NCBI GenBank assembly: GCA_963575645.1
Contig: OY754469.1
Span: forward strand, 45,032,753 to 45,096,752
Length of the DNA stretch: 64,000 nucleotides
Reading direction: 5' to 3'
Source of the DNA: Xanthostigma xanthostigma
Lineage: Eukaryota > Arthropoda > Insecta > Raphidioptera > Raphidiidae
Part shown: positions 10,796 to 20,376 of the stretch, piece after piece
Position numbering within the stretch: the stretch's first letter is position 1
How the letters are laid out: the number at the start of each line of letters is the position of its first letter
Program-made: the position numbers and the translations under genes
Notes under the pieces: model-generated
The model's database searches: none
What the model was told of the DNA's origin: nothing
Seen by the model: the letters and a program-made list of their open reading frames with translations, nothing else

Positions 10796-11754
10796 TGACT
10801 TCGTCATTTTACTAGCATAATCTGACTGTACCTAATTTTGTTTTCTTGTGAATTTTTTATTGCTGTTTTAATTTTTTCCTTAACTTAGATCTATCTGAAA
10901 CTTACTCAGTTGAGCTTAAAGTATGCACCGTGAAAAGTCTGTCATTGCTTTAAAATCTTCTTCTTAAGGAGGTTGATCCGTTACAGTCCCTATCAAAAGT
11001 AAGTCGAATTCTAAATGGGAACTTTTCCATAATAAATTTTTACAAAAGGTTAAAAGTCGATGGTACCAATAAATTATTGTCATAAAGGCATAAATAAATA
11101 TTTTTTTTAATATTAATTAATTATTTCAGTATTTTACTTAATGGATTAACTTTTGAATTTTTTGTACAAAGTTAGGTTAGAAAAAATAAATTTATATAAA
11201 TATCTGTATTTTACATATTTTTTGCAGTAAATAATTAAAAAATGAAATTAGAAGTAAAAAAAATTAAAATTAAATCATTAAATAGTTGAAAATTCAGTTA
11301 AAGTTGTTAAAATTGTCAAGAATAAAAGTCCATAATCGAAAAGTGCTAAGGTTTAATTATTTTTTTTATTGATTAAAAGTCTCCTAATTAAATTGGAAAA
11401 ATATTAAAATATGCGTAAGACATCGATGCTTTACATAATTAGTTTTCGGAACTGCTGACATTATTTGGTTATTTGCAAAAAATTAAAATGTACCGTTTGC
11501 ATGCTAGGTTGACATATTTTCCATAAGACTACATGTAAAAGTTTTTTTTAATTTTTAACTTTATAAATCTCCTAATGATTTTGGATTTTTTACAGAAAAT
11601 TTTGTCATAAAAAAATCTATTAAAAAAACTTTATTTCAGATTTTTTTCATTATCTTCGTAAAACGGCTCAACCTCCTTAACTTTTACAGGTCAAAAAAAT
11701 TAGTTATATATTAATTCCAGTTTAAGGCCTTAGCTTCGCTTAGCTTGGTGATCC
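10796..11754. other. AT-rich stretch, nothing recognised
   Basis: Strongly A/T-rich with long T runs. No bounded element or gene could be recognised. Confidence 0.5.
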
Positions 11755-12280
11755 ATACGCTAGGAAAGTATCTTTTGACAGGCGACTTTTGCGCCCTCTC
11801 GTGGTTTTTTTCTCTAATCTGGTTCAGTCAAAACCTTAGTGTCATATTATGTTATACGTGCGTTTTAATAAGGATTAATTGTCGAATAAAATGGGAAAAA
11901 AGCTATCAAATCGGAAGTGCTGTGTTGTTAAGATACACCAACTAAACATCCAGAATTACAATTCCACCGTTTTCCTGGATTTTCTTACGAATTAGAGAGG
12001 AAAAAAATGGACTGCAGCAGTACGTCGTCAAGGGTAATTAAATTTTATTTTACGTCTGTAATCATTATTAAATACATGAAAAATAAGATTTAAAAAATTT
12101 AGAAATTAAAAATGTATATCATTTATGTAGTTTTTTTACTGACATTTTGCGTAAATATTTTTTTATAATTAAGAATAACGCTGGTTTCCATGTGTTTGTA
12201 AGTTTTGGGTGAACCACTTTTGAAAAATCAAACACGAGATGGTGCGAAGGTCGCGTGTCAAAGATACTTTCCTAGCGTAT
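11755..12280 (+). mobile_element. P-like element with long terminal inverted repeats and a THAP remnant
   Basis: The inverted ends begin ATACGCTAGGAAAGTATC and correspond over about 50 bp (TTTGACA, GCGAC and TCTCGTG blocks on both sides). Between them lies a THAP zinc-finger-like coding remnant, the DNA-binding domain typical of P-element transposases. The flanks GGTGATCC and AGGTATCA are only loosely alike, so the target duplication is decayed or the ends are misplaced by a base or two. At 526 bp it cannot encode a full transposase. Confidence 0.65.
11891..12033 (+). pseudogene. THAP-domain first-exon remnant, frameshifted
   Basis: An ATG at 11,891 opens a frame with KCCVV, giving the first Cys pair. 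A second frame then reads KHPELQFHRFPGFSYELERK followed by KWTAAVRRQG, which matches the THAP signature (FHRFP, then a basic/aromatic KKW stretch). The two segments are out of frame, so at least one indel has occurred around 11,930-11,946. The second segment runs into GTAATT at 12,034, a plausible splice donor. The later zinc ligands (C-x2-H) are missing. THAP domains bind DNA in P-element transposases; here it is a broken fragment within a mini-element. Confidence 0.6.
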
Positions 12281-13118
12281 AGGTATCAAAGACTGATCAC
12301 AGCCGAAAATTCATGCCAATAAGGCAAGAGTGTCATTCTAAACCGCGCATTCATTAACCAACAAATCAAATCTGATAACCGTTGGGTTTCTTTTGCAGCA
12401 CCCTATATAATAAAACCATGTAGATGAGTTTCTTGTTGATTTATTGAACCTTAAGATGAAAGTATTTTAATAACATTACAAAGACAATCGAGCTCTGAAG
12501 AAATCCATCTTAATTTCACGATCCTTTTTATATCATCGGCAATTATTATAAAAATGAGCCAAGAAGCTCATAACATCGTACGATAAACTACTTATAAAAT
12601 TAAATTCTTCCATCCTTATGTTGTTTAAGAATGTAATTATCTTTTTCGTGGCTATGTCAATTTTCAAATTTAAGTGAAATATGTAAATTTACTGCGACAT
12701 AAATTTATTAATTATTTTGAACATGCAAGAAAATGGATAGCTATATATACGCTACTTAAAACCTCTACATTAAATGACAAAAATTTTAAACAACCGATAG
12801 TTTATACGTCTAATTCAAAAAGTAAAAAATATATAAATTTAATATTTTATTAACACGTAATACGTATTTAATTTGACTAATTATATTTAATATTGGGATG
12901 TTTATAGCTAACATATTTTTACACTGTATTTGAAAATTGAAATACTTTAAGATAGTACGAGTACCAAGGCAATTTTAAATAAAAGGCTTGATATTTTTTT
13001 ATATGAAGTTGGACTATGTCTAAACCAATTCTGAAAATTTTAGGGGCGGTTGCCCGATTATTTAAATAAATAAATGACTTCAAAAGTAGGCATATTTAAC
13101 ATTGGCTTTATGGTAAAA
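12281..13118. other. AT-rich stretch, nothing recognised
   Basis: No gene or bounded element found. Confidence 0.5.
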
Positions 13119-13425
13119 CGGTAGATGGATGATATGTTTTCATTGATTTCTCCAAAACTAGTCGGTGGAAATAAAAAAAAAACTATTTAAATTAAAGTTA
13201 AAACCTTAATAAATTATTGAAAACAAAAAAAAAAAACCGTTGTGTCCGACTAATTATAAATGATATTTAATTAAAAAGATTAAATATCTTTTTAATTAGT
13301 CGGGCACAACAGGTTTTTTTATTTTCAATAATTTATTAAGGTTTTAACTTTAATTTAAATAATTTTTTTTTTATTTCCACCGCCTAGTTTTGGAGAAATC
13401 AATGAAAACATATCATCCATCTATC
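13119..13425. repeat. 307-bp near-perfect palindrome (foldback)
   Basis: Left arm from CGGTAGATGGATGATATG and right arm ending CATATCATCCATCTATCG are complementary over about 150 bp each. The centre (AAAGATTAAATATCTTT) is itself palindromic, so there is practically no loop. Mismatches are few. There is no coding content, and target duplications are not obvious. Confidence 0.9.
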
Positions 13426-13469
13426 GAAATATAAAAAAAAGCCTTTTGTTTAAAGTTGCATTTATCAGA

Positions 13470-13816
13470 ATAATAATAATTTTATTTATTGCCGAGGCAA
13501 TAGGACACAGATTCAATCCTATAGGATTGGTCTTTTTGATTACCGATATAAATATAAAGACAAACAAAATTAATATAAAAGGTAGGCATTAAAATACTAT
13601 AAAAATTAAAAGTCCATAAAAATATAAAAATTGAAAGATTCCCTAGATTGGTCGATGCATTAGTTGTTTCTCTAAAAGATATTTTTGGATTTTTGTTGAC
13701 ACATTACTATTGTATTCATACCAGGTAACTATGTCATGAAAATCGTTTAATAATTTAGGGGCTAAATATGAAAATGATTTCTTAAAGTTTGAGGTAAAAT
13801 GTGGTGGGATTTTAAA
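13470..13816 (-). mobile_element. 5'-truncated non-LTR retrotransposon with (ATT)n tail
   Basis: On the minus strand, the last 57 codons of an ORF2 (13,643-13,816) are followed by about 160 bp of 3' untranslated sequence, ending TTGCCTCGGCAATAAATAAA and an (ATT)n-type tail at about 13,470-13,481. A short simple-repeat tail in place of poly(A) is typical of several non-LTR clades. Confidence 0.65.
13643..13816 (-). pseudogene. ORF2 C-terminal remnant of the non-LTR element
   Basis: The uninterrupted 57-codon frame ends in TAG at 13,643-13,645. It reads KIPPHFTSNFKKSFSYLAPK and then LLNDF, the 'IP-H-TS-FK-SFSYL-PKL-N' pattern seen near the end of Jockey/CR1-like ORF2 proteins. In-frame stops lie upstream, so the copy is truncated and dead. 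The tail position and orientation agree with the coding direction. Confidence 0.65.
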
Positions 13817-14469
13817 AGTGATCTGGTAATTAGTATATCACTAATTTACCCAGATGTCTACTTATACAAGAGTTTTTTTAAAGTTTAACAATTAACACTG
13901 TGTCAGAAAGAAGACATTTCAGTTCAATATTTCATAAAGAATGTGTTTTAAAAATCCTCGCCATTGCTTCTGAAAGTACTAATAGAAAACGCTACAGTAT
14001 TTTTTTCATTAGTGAATTTTATGTCTGGCTGATTCATAATAATTGATAGTAAATTAATAAAATATCAACGTATTTATTATATTGCAGAATTTACGATTAT
14101 CTTTACGGTCCGTATTTATCACTTCCGTTATTGCCTTTCAACTATAAACCAAAGATTAATACAGTTTATAGAAGTATTGCAATATAACTTCTGTCCATGT
14201 AGGTAAAAAAAGTAACGATTGAATTACGGTCTGTACTGTCCTTATATGAAATAAAAATAAACGAAATAAATACTCTCCCTCTTTGCGGACATCTCTTTTT
14301 ATTAGCCCCGTAACGAGGGTCTGGCAATCGGGGCCCGCGCCAGTGGCTCAAACCCGGGAGGACGCAATCAGCAATATGATTATGATTGTTTTATTTGAAT
14401 ACTAACGACGCAGCCTGGTTTCACCCTGGTTCTATAGTTCTACAAAATGTATTTCGTTTACGGATGGGC
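13817..14469. other. Gene-free stretch
   Basis: A short GC-rich patch around 14,305-14,365 (GGGGCCCGCGCC) stands out from the AT-rich surroundings but matches nothing I can name. No gene supported. Confidence 0.45.
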
Positions 14470-14477
14470 GTCTGAAC

Positions 14478-14735
14478 TAATAGCTTTGAGCATTTTCTAC
14501 CAGATGTCGCTATTTGGTACTAAAACAGTTTTTTTTTGTTTACTTCTGAACTATAGTTTTGAGCAAATTCTACCAGATTTGCTTCAGAAACTAATAGCTT
14601 TGAGCAAATTGTATAAAATGTCGCTACTTGGTACTAAAACAGCTTTTTTTTGTTTACTTGTGAACTATAGCTTTAAGCAAATTGTACCAGATTTGCTTCT
14701 GAACTAAAAGTTTTGAGCAAACTCTATCGTGACAG
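14478..14735 (+). repeat. Minisatellite with alternating 73/41-bp units (part 1)
   Basis: The motif TAG(C/T)TTTGAGCAAATT recurs at 14,481, 14,554, 14,595, 14,668 and 14,708, giving spacings of 73, 41, 73 and 40. Long units contain GTCGCTA..TTGGTACTAAAAC; short units contain CCAGATTTGCTTC. The higher-order period is about 114 bp. The array resumes at 15,948 after about 1.2 kb of inserted elements. Confidence 0.8.
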
Positions 14736-14945
14736 GATATAGATATACTTTATATATGTATAAGGACAGTATCTCTCTTTCCGTCTCTCCCTGTTTTTTG
14801 CAATAAAAAAAAATTAAAAACTATCCTATAGCGTAAGTTGGACCAAGCAAGACACATTTACAAAATTTCATTAAAATCGGTTCAATGGTTTCGGAGATTA
14901 ACACGGACGAACATCGTGACACGAGATTTTTATATATACCTATAA
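14736..14945 (+). mobile_element. 3' fragment of a retroelement or Helitron-type repeat
   Basis: Contains TTTCATTAAAATCGGTTCAA, GTTTCGGAGAT, AACATCGTGACACGAGA and a TATATA-type tail. This wording is typical of highly repeated insect elements (RTE-type 3' ends or Helitron interiors). No coding remains and the boundaries are not clear. Confidence 0.4.
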
Positions 14946-15364
14946 ATATCAACGAATAAAATTTTGAGGGCGCGGAATCGAAATCTTGCCATGGGCGCCG
15001 ATGTACCTAGCTACAGTACTGATAAAACTAAGCCTGAAAAATGCGCGTGAGTACAAAGGTTTGCATATCACTGGCCTATGAAAAAATCACAGGTCCTAAG
15101 CACTATCTACCTATTAAAGTAAACGACTCAACCTAAAATATAACTCGTGTAGAACGGGAATGATTGTTTTTCATGACACGTGTACAATTAAGGAATTAAG
15201 ATATACTTTTTGCGTGACTATCGTCCATCGAATGAAACCGCCGTAATCGTGTACTTCTCAGACATACTGTTGTTTATCATTGTGACATATCTATATCGAC
15301 CTCATTAATAATGTCAGTTTACACGAGACACTGCGTACTAACCGACACCACAAATATTATTATA
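14946..15364. other. Gene-free stretch
   Basis: Nothing recognised between the repeat fragment and the Helitron. Confidence 0.45.
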
Positions 15365-15936
15365 TCTATACTAATATATAAAACTGAAGAGTTTGTTTGT
15401 TTGTTTGAACGCGCTAATCTCAGGAACTACTGGTTCAAATTGAAAAAAAATTTTTTTGTTGGATAGCCCATTTATTGAGGAAGGCTATAGGCTATATAAA
15501 ATCAGGCTACGACCATTAGGAGCGGATCATTAATGAAAAATGTTGCAAAATGTATCTCAAAATATTAGCATCGTCAGAATACAATGCCGGCCAGCTCTAT
15601 CGGTAGAGCACACGACTGTCAATATCAGGGTCGTGGGTTCGAGCCCTACGTTGAGCGAATGCATTATTATTTTTTTTTTATTTTCTACATTGCTTTCTTC
15701 TAAGGTTTACATTTAAATTTATTTTAATTTTATTTAATTATTTAAAAAAAAAATATTAGTTACAAAAAGTATAAATACTGCTTTTTATCGACAAGAACAT
15801 TTGAACGGTAACTCCGATCATCATGAAATTTGGACACAACATTGATCTCGGTAAACTAAGATGAATGTGTGTACTCATGTTCCTCCCTTCTACATTCGTT
15901 CTTTTACACCCGGGTGAAACCGGACGGGACCGCTAG
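15365..15936 (+). mobile_element. Non-autonomous Helitron, complete (572 bp)
   Basis: The 5' end TCTATACTAATATATAAA and 3' end ..GGGACCGCTAG are followed by T and preceded by A, so the element sits exactly within an AT dinucleotide, as Helitrons do. A GC-rich hairpin (CCGG with CCGG around GTGAAA) lies just inside the 3' end. The 5' region includes GAACGCGCTAATCTCAGGAA and CGAGGAAGGCTATAGG-like text known from insect Helitrons. No Rep/helicase is encoded. A tRNA-Lys-like segment sits in the middle (15,586-15,657). Confidence 0.85.
15586..15657 (+). pseudogene. tRNA-Lys-like pseudogene inside the Helitron
   Basis: The 72-base stretch matches insect tRNA-Lys in the D arm (GCTCTATCGGTAGAGC) and the T arm (GTGGGTTCGAGCCCTAC), so both internal pol III boxes look intact. 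The acceptor stem has lost a C, and the anticodon stem (CACGA against TATCA) no longer pairs. The loop would read GTC instead of a Lys anticodon. A T-run follows, which could stop pol III. It is a tRNA relic or a captured tRNA/SINE head, not a working tRNA. Confidence 0.7.
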
Positions 15937-15947
15937 TAGTATATAAC

Positions 15948-16090
15948 TAACAGCTTTGGGCGAATTTTAACAGATGTCGCCACTTGGTACTAAAATAGTT
16001 TTTTTTGTTTGCTTCTGAACTAAAGCTTTGAGCAAATTCTATCAGATGTCGCTACATGTTACTAAAACAATTTTTTTCACGAAACACCGT
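15948..16090 (+). repeat. Minisatellite, part 2 (displaced by insertion)
   Basis: Two further units (AGCTTTG..CAGATGTCGC, TTGGTACTAAAA) occur at about 15,952 and 16,023, spacing 71 bp. They match the long units at 14,478-14,735. The array is split by the repeat fragment and Helitron between them. Confidence 0.75.
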
Positions 16091-16789
16091 AATTTTGAAG
16101 TAAAACTAAATTTTAAAATATCAGAATTAAAGAACCGCTAGTCTACAGTTTAGAAGGGAGGCTCTTATAAGAGTATGTCTTTAGTGTTCAATGCCTCATT
16201 AAAATCTAAAACGAGGCAACTCATCTACAAAGTGAACACATTAACGTTTTAATAGCCGTTATCGCTCCGAACTACTATTAGATATTGTTATAACATCCTA
16301 CATTCTAATGTCATCAATTACTATGGTGTCGTGAACTGTACCTGCTATAATTCATTCACCGGTCCCTCACACCATTCACACTTTAATGTCTTCTCCTCGT
16401 CCTTTTAGACAGAGAGCCGATCGTCATTCCCTATGTATTTCTTTTAAAAAATTCCAGCCAATCGGGCGACGGGACCATTCAAACTTCAAAAATGTTGACA
16501 TTTGATTATAATAAAGAAAATAAAATTTCTGATATCGTGTGAGGTGACGCGGGTAATGGCTAGTATTCAATATGATATTTGTTATTCGTTGCCATGGTTA
16601 CCTACATAAGTTCCACGTAATGTAAAAATTAATCAAAGCATGCCGAACTAGTTTATTTCTGACAGATTCATAACACAAAAGAGCGCCTGATTTTTTTTTA
16701 GTTTCAAAATATATCCCAAACTATAAAGTTTAGAAAAAAACAATATTAACGAAACTTTCTTGAAAAAATAAATATTATAATAATCCGTT
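16091..16789. other. Gene-free stretch
   Basis: A short segment ATTCGTTGCCATGGTTACCT at about 16,585-16,604 recurs near 22,819, marking another dispersed repeat. No gene supported. Confidence 0.45.
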
Positions 16790-16935
16790 CTGAAAATTAT
16801 ACCATTATTATATAAAAAAACACCGTTATAGCATATATCTCTTCTGCGCATGCGCCGATTTTCCCCAAAAACAATAGGGCTCTTCATATTTGCATACGAA
16901 ACATCCTCCTAAAATTTGGTTTCAATCCGCTCATC
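16790..16935 (-). repeat. Fragment of the repeat family at 19,409-20,376
   Basis: On the minus strand this reads GATTGAAACCAAATTTTAGG, AGGATGTTTCGTATGCAAAT, TTTTTGGGGAAAATCGGCG and CATGCGC, the same order as 19,950-20,190. It shows that the roughly 320-bp block absent from the copy at 36,652-37,271 belongs to the older, longer form of the family. Confidence 0.7.
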
Positions 16936-17374
16936 CATTTGACCTGTACAGTGTTCACAGACTTAAACAGACGCACAGAGTTTTTTCAAAAATATGTTTT
17001 TTGGATTCGGGGGACCTCAAAACGGAAAGATATTCTAAATTTTTTGAAAAGTGATTTTTGACCTAAACTAGTTCCATTCCCCACTTGTGGGTTGGAATGG
17101 TAAAATGATAAAAAATGGAAATTCTAATTCCAAAATCCTATTATTATTCAACGGAACGAGGTAACCTCTGTAATCTACTCACCTTGAGTGTCATGTACCT
17201 ATTTGGCCTATTTAGAACGTAGACTATACAGACAAATGACGTCACGCCTTGTTCGATAGGTGGGCAATTTTTTTTCTATATAAAACGCGCTCAGCTACAA
17301 AGGCTATATGCGCGGGTGGGGGTGCTAGTGCAAGAGTAGGAGCTTTTTAATTAACTATAATTTTATTTTTTATT
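16936..17374. other. Gene-free stretch
   Basis: Contains a small hairpin CCATTCCCCACTTGTGGGTTGG near 17,073-17,097. No gene. Confidence 0.4.
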
Positions 17375-17560
17375 CAAATAAATAAAGTTATCGACCAATT
17401 TTTTAAGACTGTATATTGACAAAAAATTATAAAATTATACTTCAATAGACGAAGAAGATCCAAATCCGGACCGAAACGTCATCTATTGAATTTTTGAATT
17501 ATAATTTTTTGTCAATATACAGTCTGAAAAAATTGGTCGATAATTTTATTTACTTGAAGA
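17375..17560. mobile_element. Penelope-like terminal repeat with hammerhead-like core
   Basis: Arms ATTATCGACCAATTTTT.. and their complement (about 70 bp, including TGTATATTGACAAAAAATT) flank a centre reading GAAGAAGATCCAAATCC and then GGACCGAAACGTC. Penelope-like elements carry hammerhead ribozyme motifs in such inverted terminal repeats, with GAAACGTC as the conserved 3' core. Here the CUGAUGA box is replaced by GACGAAGAAG-type sequence, so cleavage activity is doubtful. No coding region is adjacent. Confidence 0.5.
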
Positions 17561-18104
17561 GTTCTATTCAGACGTTAATCTAAGATTTGTTTATTTTTTA
17601 TTGATATTTTTGAAAATGATAAATACGGATAAATTATTTTTCTTTATTAGTCAATTTCAATAATCAGTGAAAAATGGGACAGTACCCAATTTTATTCTGA
17701 CGTATCATATTTTTCATTTTTAGAATTGTCTTCTTATGTCGTCGATTAAATAACATTGACGTCAAAATATCGATCTCAACGAATACTTCGTCCTGCCGCT
17801 GTCCCTCGGCAGCCTTGATTTGTAAATTTTCGGCAGAATAAAAGCAACAATATTTATGACTTTCTATTTATTTTCCCCAATTCGACAATTATGAAATCCG
17901 ACGGTAGACTCTACGCCTACTTCGTCTCAATACTTATTGCGCATCCTCCATTTACGTACCTATACCTATAAGCATCCATATTATGAAAACTTAACCCTTT
18001 AAAGGACAGATCATGCCATTTTGCAAAACTTTAATCGGCCGTCCTACATCAACAGCTGCTTCTATCGGGCTCAAATCTCCAATGCTGTATACAGAATGTC
18101 TCAC
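17561..18104. other. Gene-free stretch
   Basis: Nothing recognised. Confidence 0.45.
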
Positions 18105-18560
18105 ATGTAAAACTGAGTATTTTCAGGACATATTCCTTGTAAATAATTCGAATTGTTTTTGTTATTTAAGTATAATATTCTGATATTTCGACTATAATAA
18201 TATTTAAATAACAAGTTAAAAATATTCAAATATGTGGTGGAAGTACCGGTGCTGGTGGTGGAAGAACGCGTCTTTAGTCGTTTTAGCAAGTTTTTTTTTT
18301 ATAATGTAATATAATTAACAAAAATTCAACATAAAGTAGATAAAAAGAGTATTTTCACGACATGTTCCTTGTAGAAATACGAATTATTTTTGTTATTTAA
18401 GTATAATATTCTGATATTTAGACTATAATAATATTTAAATTACAAGTTAAAAATATTAAAATATGTGGTGGTAGTTCTGGTGCTGGTGGTGGAAGAACGT
18501 GTCTCCAGTTGTTTTTGCAAGCTATTTTTTATATAATATACAAAAATTCAAAAACAAATT
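18105..18560. repeat. Two-copy direct duplication, period 232 bp
   Basis: A unit beginning GAGTATTTTCA(G/C)GACAT occurs at 18,115 and 18,347. It includes TTTAAGTATAATATTCTGAT and GGTGCTGGTGGTGGAAGAAC in both copies, with scattered substitutions. Non-coding. Confidence 0.8.
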
Positions 18561-19285
18561 AATTAAAAACAAACTTTTGTTAAAATGTAGTAAAAAAAAT
18601 AAAAGACATCTAATTATGAACCTAAGTTAAATATCTGGTTGTTTTAAAAAAATATCTATTTTTTATGGTTAGTTCTTTTTTTCATTTTGACTTGCTAGAA
18701 TGCTAGTTAATTGTTCAATTATCTGATTTTTTAATTATTCAAACAGGACTCGATTCAAATAATTTCGACTACATTAATCTACTATATTTTTGTGCTTTTA
18801 AGGCACCCTCTAATAAATTCTATTTTTTTTTTAAGAAATTATTCTGACATTGTGCCACCGTGCTTTTCTGAATCAACCAATGTAGTGCACTAGGGGGGGC
18901 ACTTAGAACGTTCATATAATATCATTTATGATGTAATTTTAGTATGATGCTTTTTCTCATAAATCATGCCCCCTCTGACAAAGATACTGCGTACACCCTT
19001 GTCAGTACATCTAGTACGTACAATTAGGAAAGAAGGCTACGTAAGAAATGTTACAAAATAAATCTCAAGCGAGTGGTGCGTGAAATGACTAAATGAAACA
19101 AACTTCTGTTGTGATATAAAGATATAAACTTGCAACTGAGAGACCTCAAAACCAGACCAAACCAGAAAGGTACATCATCAGTATATATACCACAGTACTT
19201 AGACCAAAGACAAACTTACTGAAGACGATATACAGGTGTTTAGAAAGTAGCTCAATAATGCCCTGTAAAAATATTAATCTAAAAA
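18561..19285. other. Gene-free stretch
   Basis: No gene. Poly-A/T runs and one G run (18,892-18,898). Confidence 0.45.
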
Positions 19286-19335
19286 CTCGTCTTTTTTGTC
19301 TTACCTGTTGAGAATAAATTTATTATTATTATTCA
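19286..19335 (+). mobile_element. Possible non-LTR 3' end with (ATT)n tail
   Basis: AATAAATTTATTATTATTATT resembles the simple-repeat tails of non-LTR elements, as in the element ending at 13,470. The body upstream could not be recognised. Confidence 0.35.
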
Positions 19336-19351
19336 CTCTCATACGGCAGCC

Positions 19352-19408
19352 GTTGTGGAACAAAGCCATACAGACGTTTGTTTGTGCTCATTGGATTCAG
19401 CGTGTTTG
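19352..19408 (+). repeat. Right-arm fragment of the 320-bp satellite-family unit
   Basis: Reads CATACAGACGTTTGTTTGTG and then CTCATTGGATTCAGCGTG, identical in layout to the right hairpin arm of the units at 20,377-21,165. It is cut off by the element at 19,409-20,376, after which the unit continues (TTTTTTTTCTCTAAACATGG). Confidence 0.75.
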
Positions 19409-20376
19409 TGACGTGATAACGTCTTATAAATTGATGAATCACCAATCTTATAAATTGATAAAACACCGGCTGCATGCACGAAAAAGTGTAACGTTCCTAA
19501 CGCGTAACGTTCCGCCTGACCCTGTGCGTGCTTTTTGCTAATTTCTCGCTCAATTTAAATCAGATCGGTTTGAAACTAGTCTTAAACGAAAGAGGAGAAC
19601 ATTTTACATAAATTTCGTATAACAGAATTTGCCTAAACAGTTTTTTTATACAAATTTATATAGAAAAATAGCTGTATAAATGCAATGTTGTATAATGCAT
19701 GACGCGACGCGGTCGTTCGTCTTTGTTTGCCGTACATGGAAATTAGAAAATAACGTATGTCTTGTCTTAACATGAAAACGGCTGCATTTCTAATGTTTAA
19801 TTCAATTTTTTGACATTAGTATTTTGTGAAATGCAACGCCTTCTAAGTTAACTATTGGAATAACTAATTATTATTAGAACATAATACTTTGACAGTTGCA
19901 AACGTCACTTTTGACATTTCTTATCATTCCGACACCAAGGATAAGCGGATTGAAACCAAATTTTGGGAGGATGTTTGATATGCAAATATGAAGTGGCCTA
20001 TTGTTTTTGGGGAACATCGGCGCATGTGTAAAAGAATATATCTCTTATAATGATGTTTTATATAATAATAATATAGTTTTTAAAACGGTTTTTACTCTAT
20101 CTATTTTTACTAGAAATTTTTGTAAATTTTTTGGGGAAAATCGGCGCATGCGCAAAAGAGATACATGCCATAGTTGTTTTTTATATAATAATAGTGTACT
20201 TTTTATAGTGTTTTATTATTCTACTTAATAAAATTTACCTAAATTTGAAGCGAAAGATGCAATATCATAGATTCGAATTATTATAATTATTATATAAATT
20301 TAGGTTATGTATTACGGAATACGTTATCACGTAAAACTATCGTCCGTAAACCGACTTTACAGACAACCAATTTTTT
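19409..20376 (+). mobile_element. Dispersed element, copy A (968 bp), inserted in the 320-bp repeat
   Basis: Starts TGACGTGATAACGTC and ends CGACTTTACAGACAACCAAT. The same sequence lies inverted at 36,652-37,271, except that copy A has about 322 extra bases (19,981-20,302). That extra block contains a direct duplication of a GGGGAA(C/A)ATCGGCGCATG unit. Near the right end ACGTTATCACGT complements the left-end ACGTGATAACGT. The flanks on both sides are satellite-family sequence, so this is a clean insertion. No transposase; the superfamily is unknown. Confidence 0.7.

Noticed and set aside
14447-14707. 86-codon frame with an internal repeat
   Set aside because: It reads through the 73/41-bp minisatellite; the apparent protein repeat only mirrors the DNA repeat.
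15586-15657. Functional tRNA gene
   Set aside because: The anticodon stem does not pair, the acceptor stem lacks a base, and the anticodon is changed. It also lies inside a Helitron.
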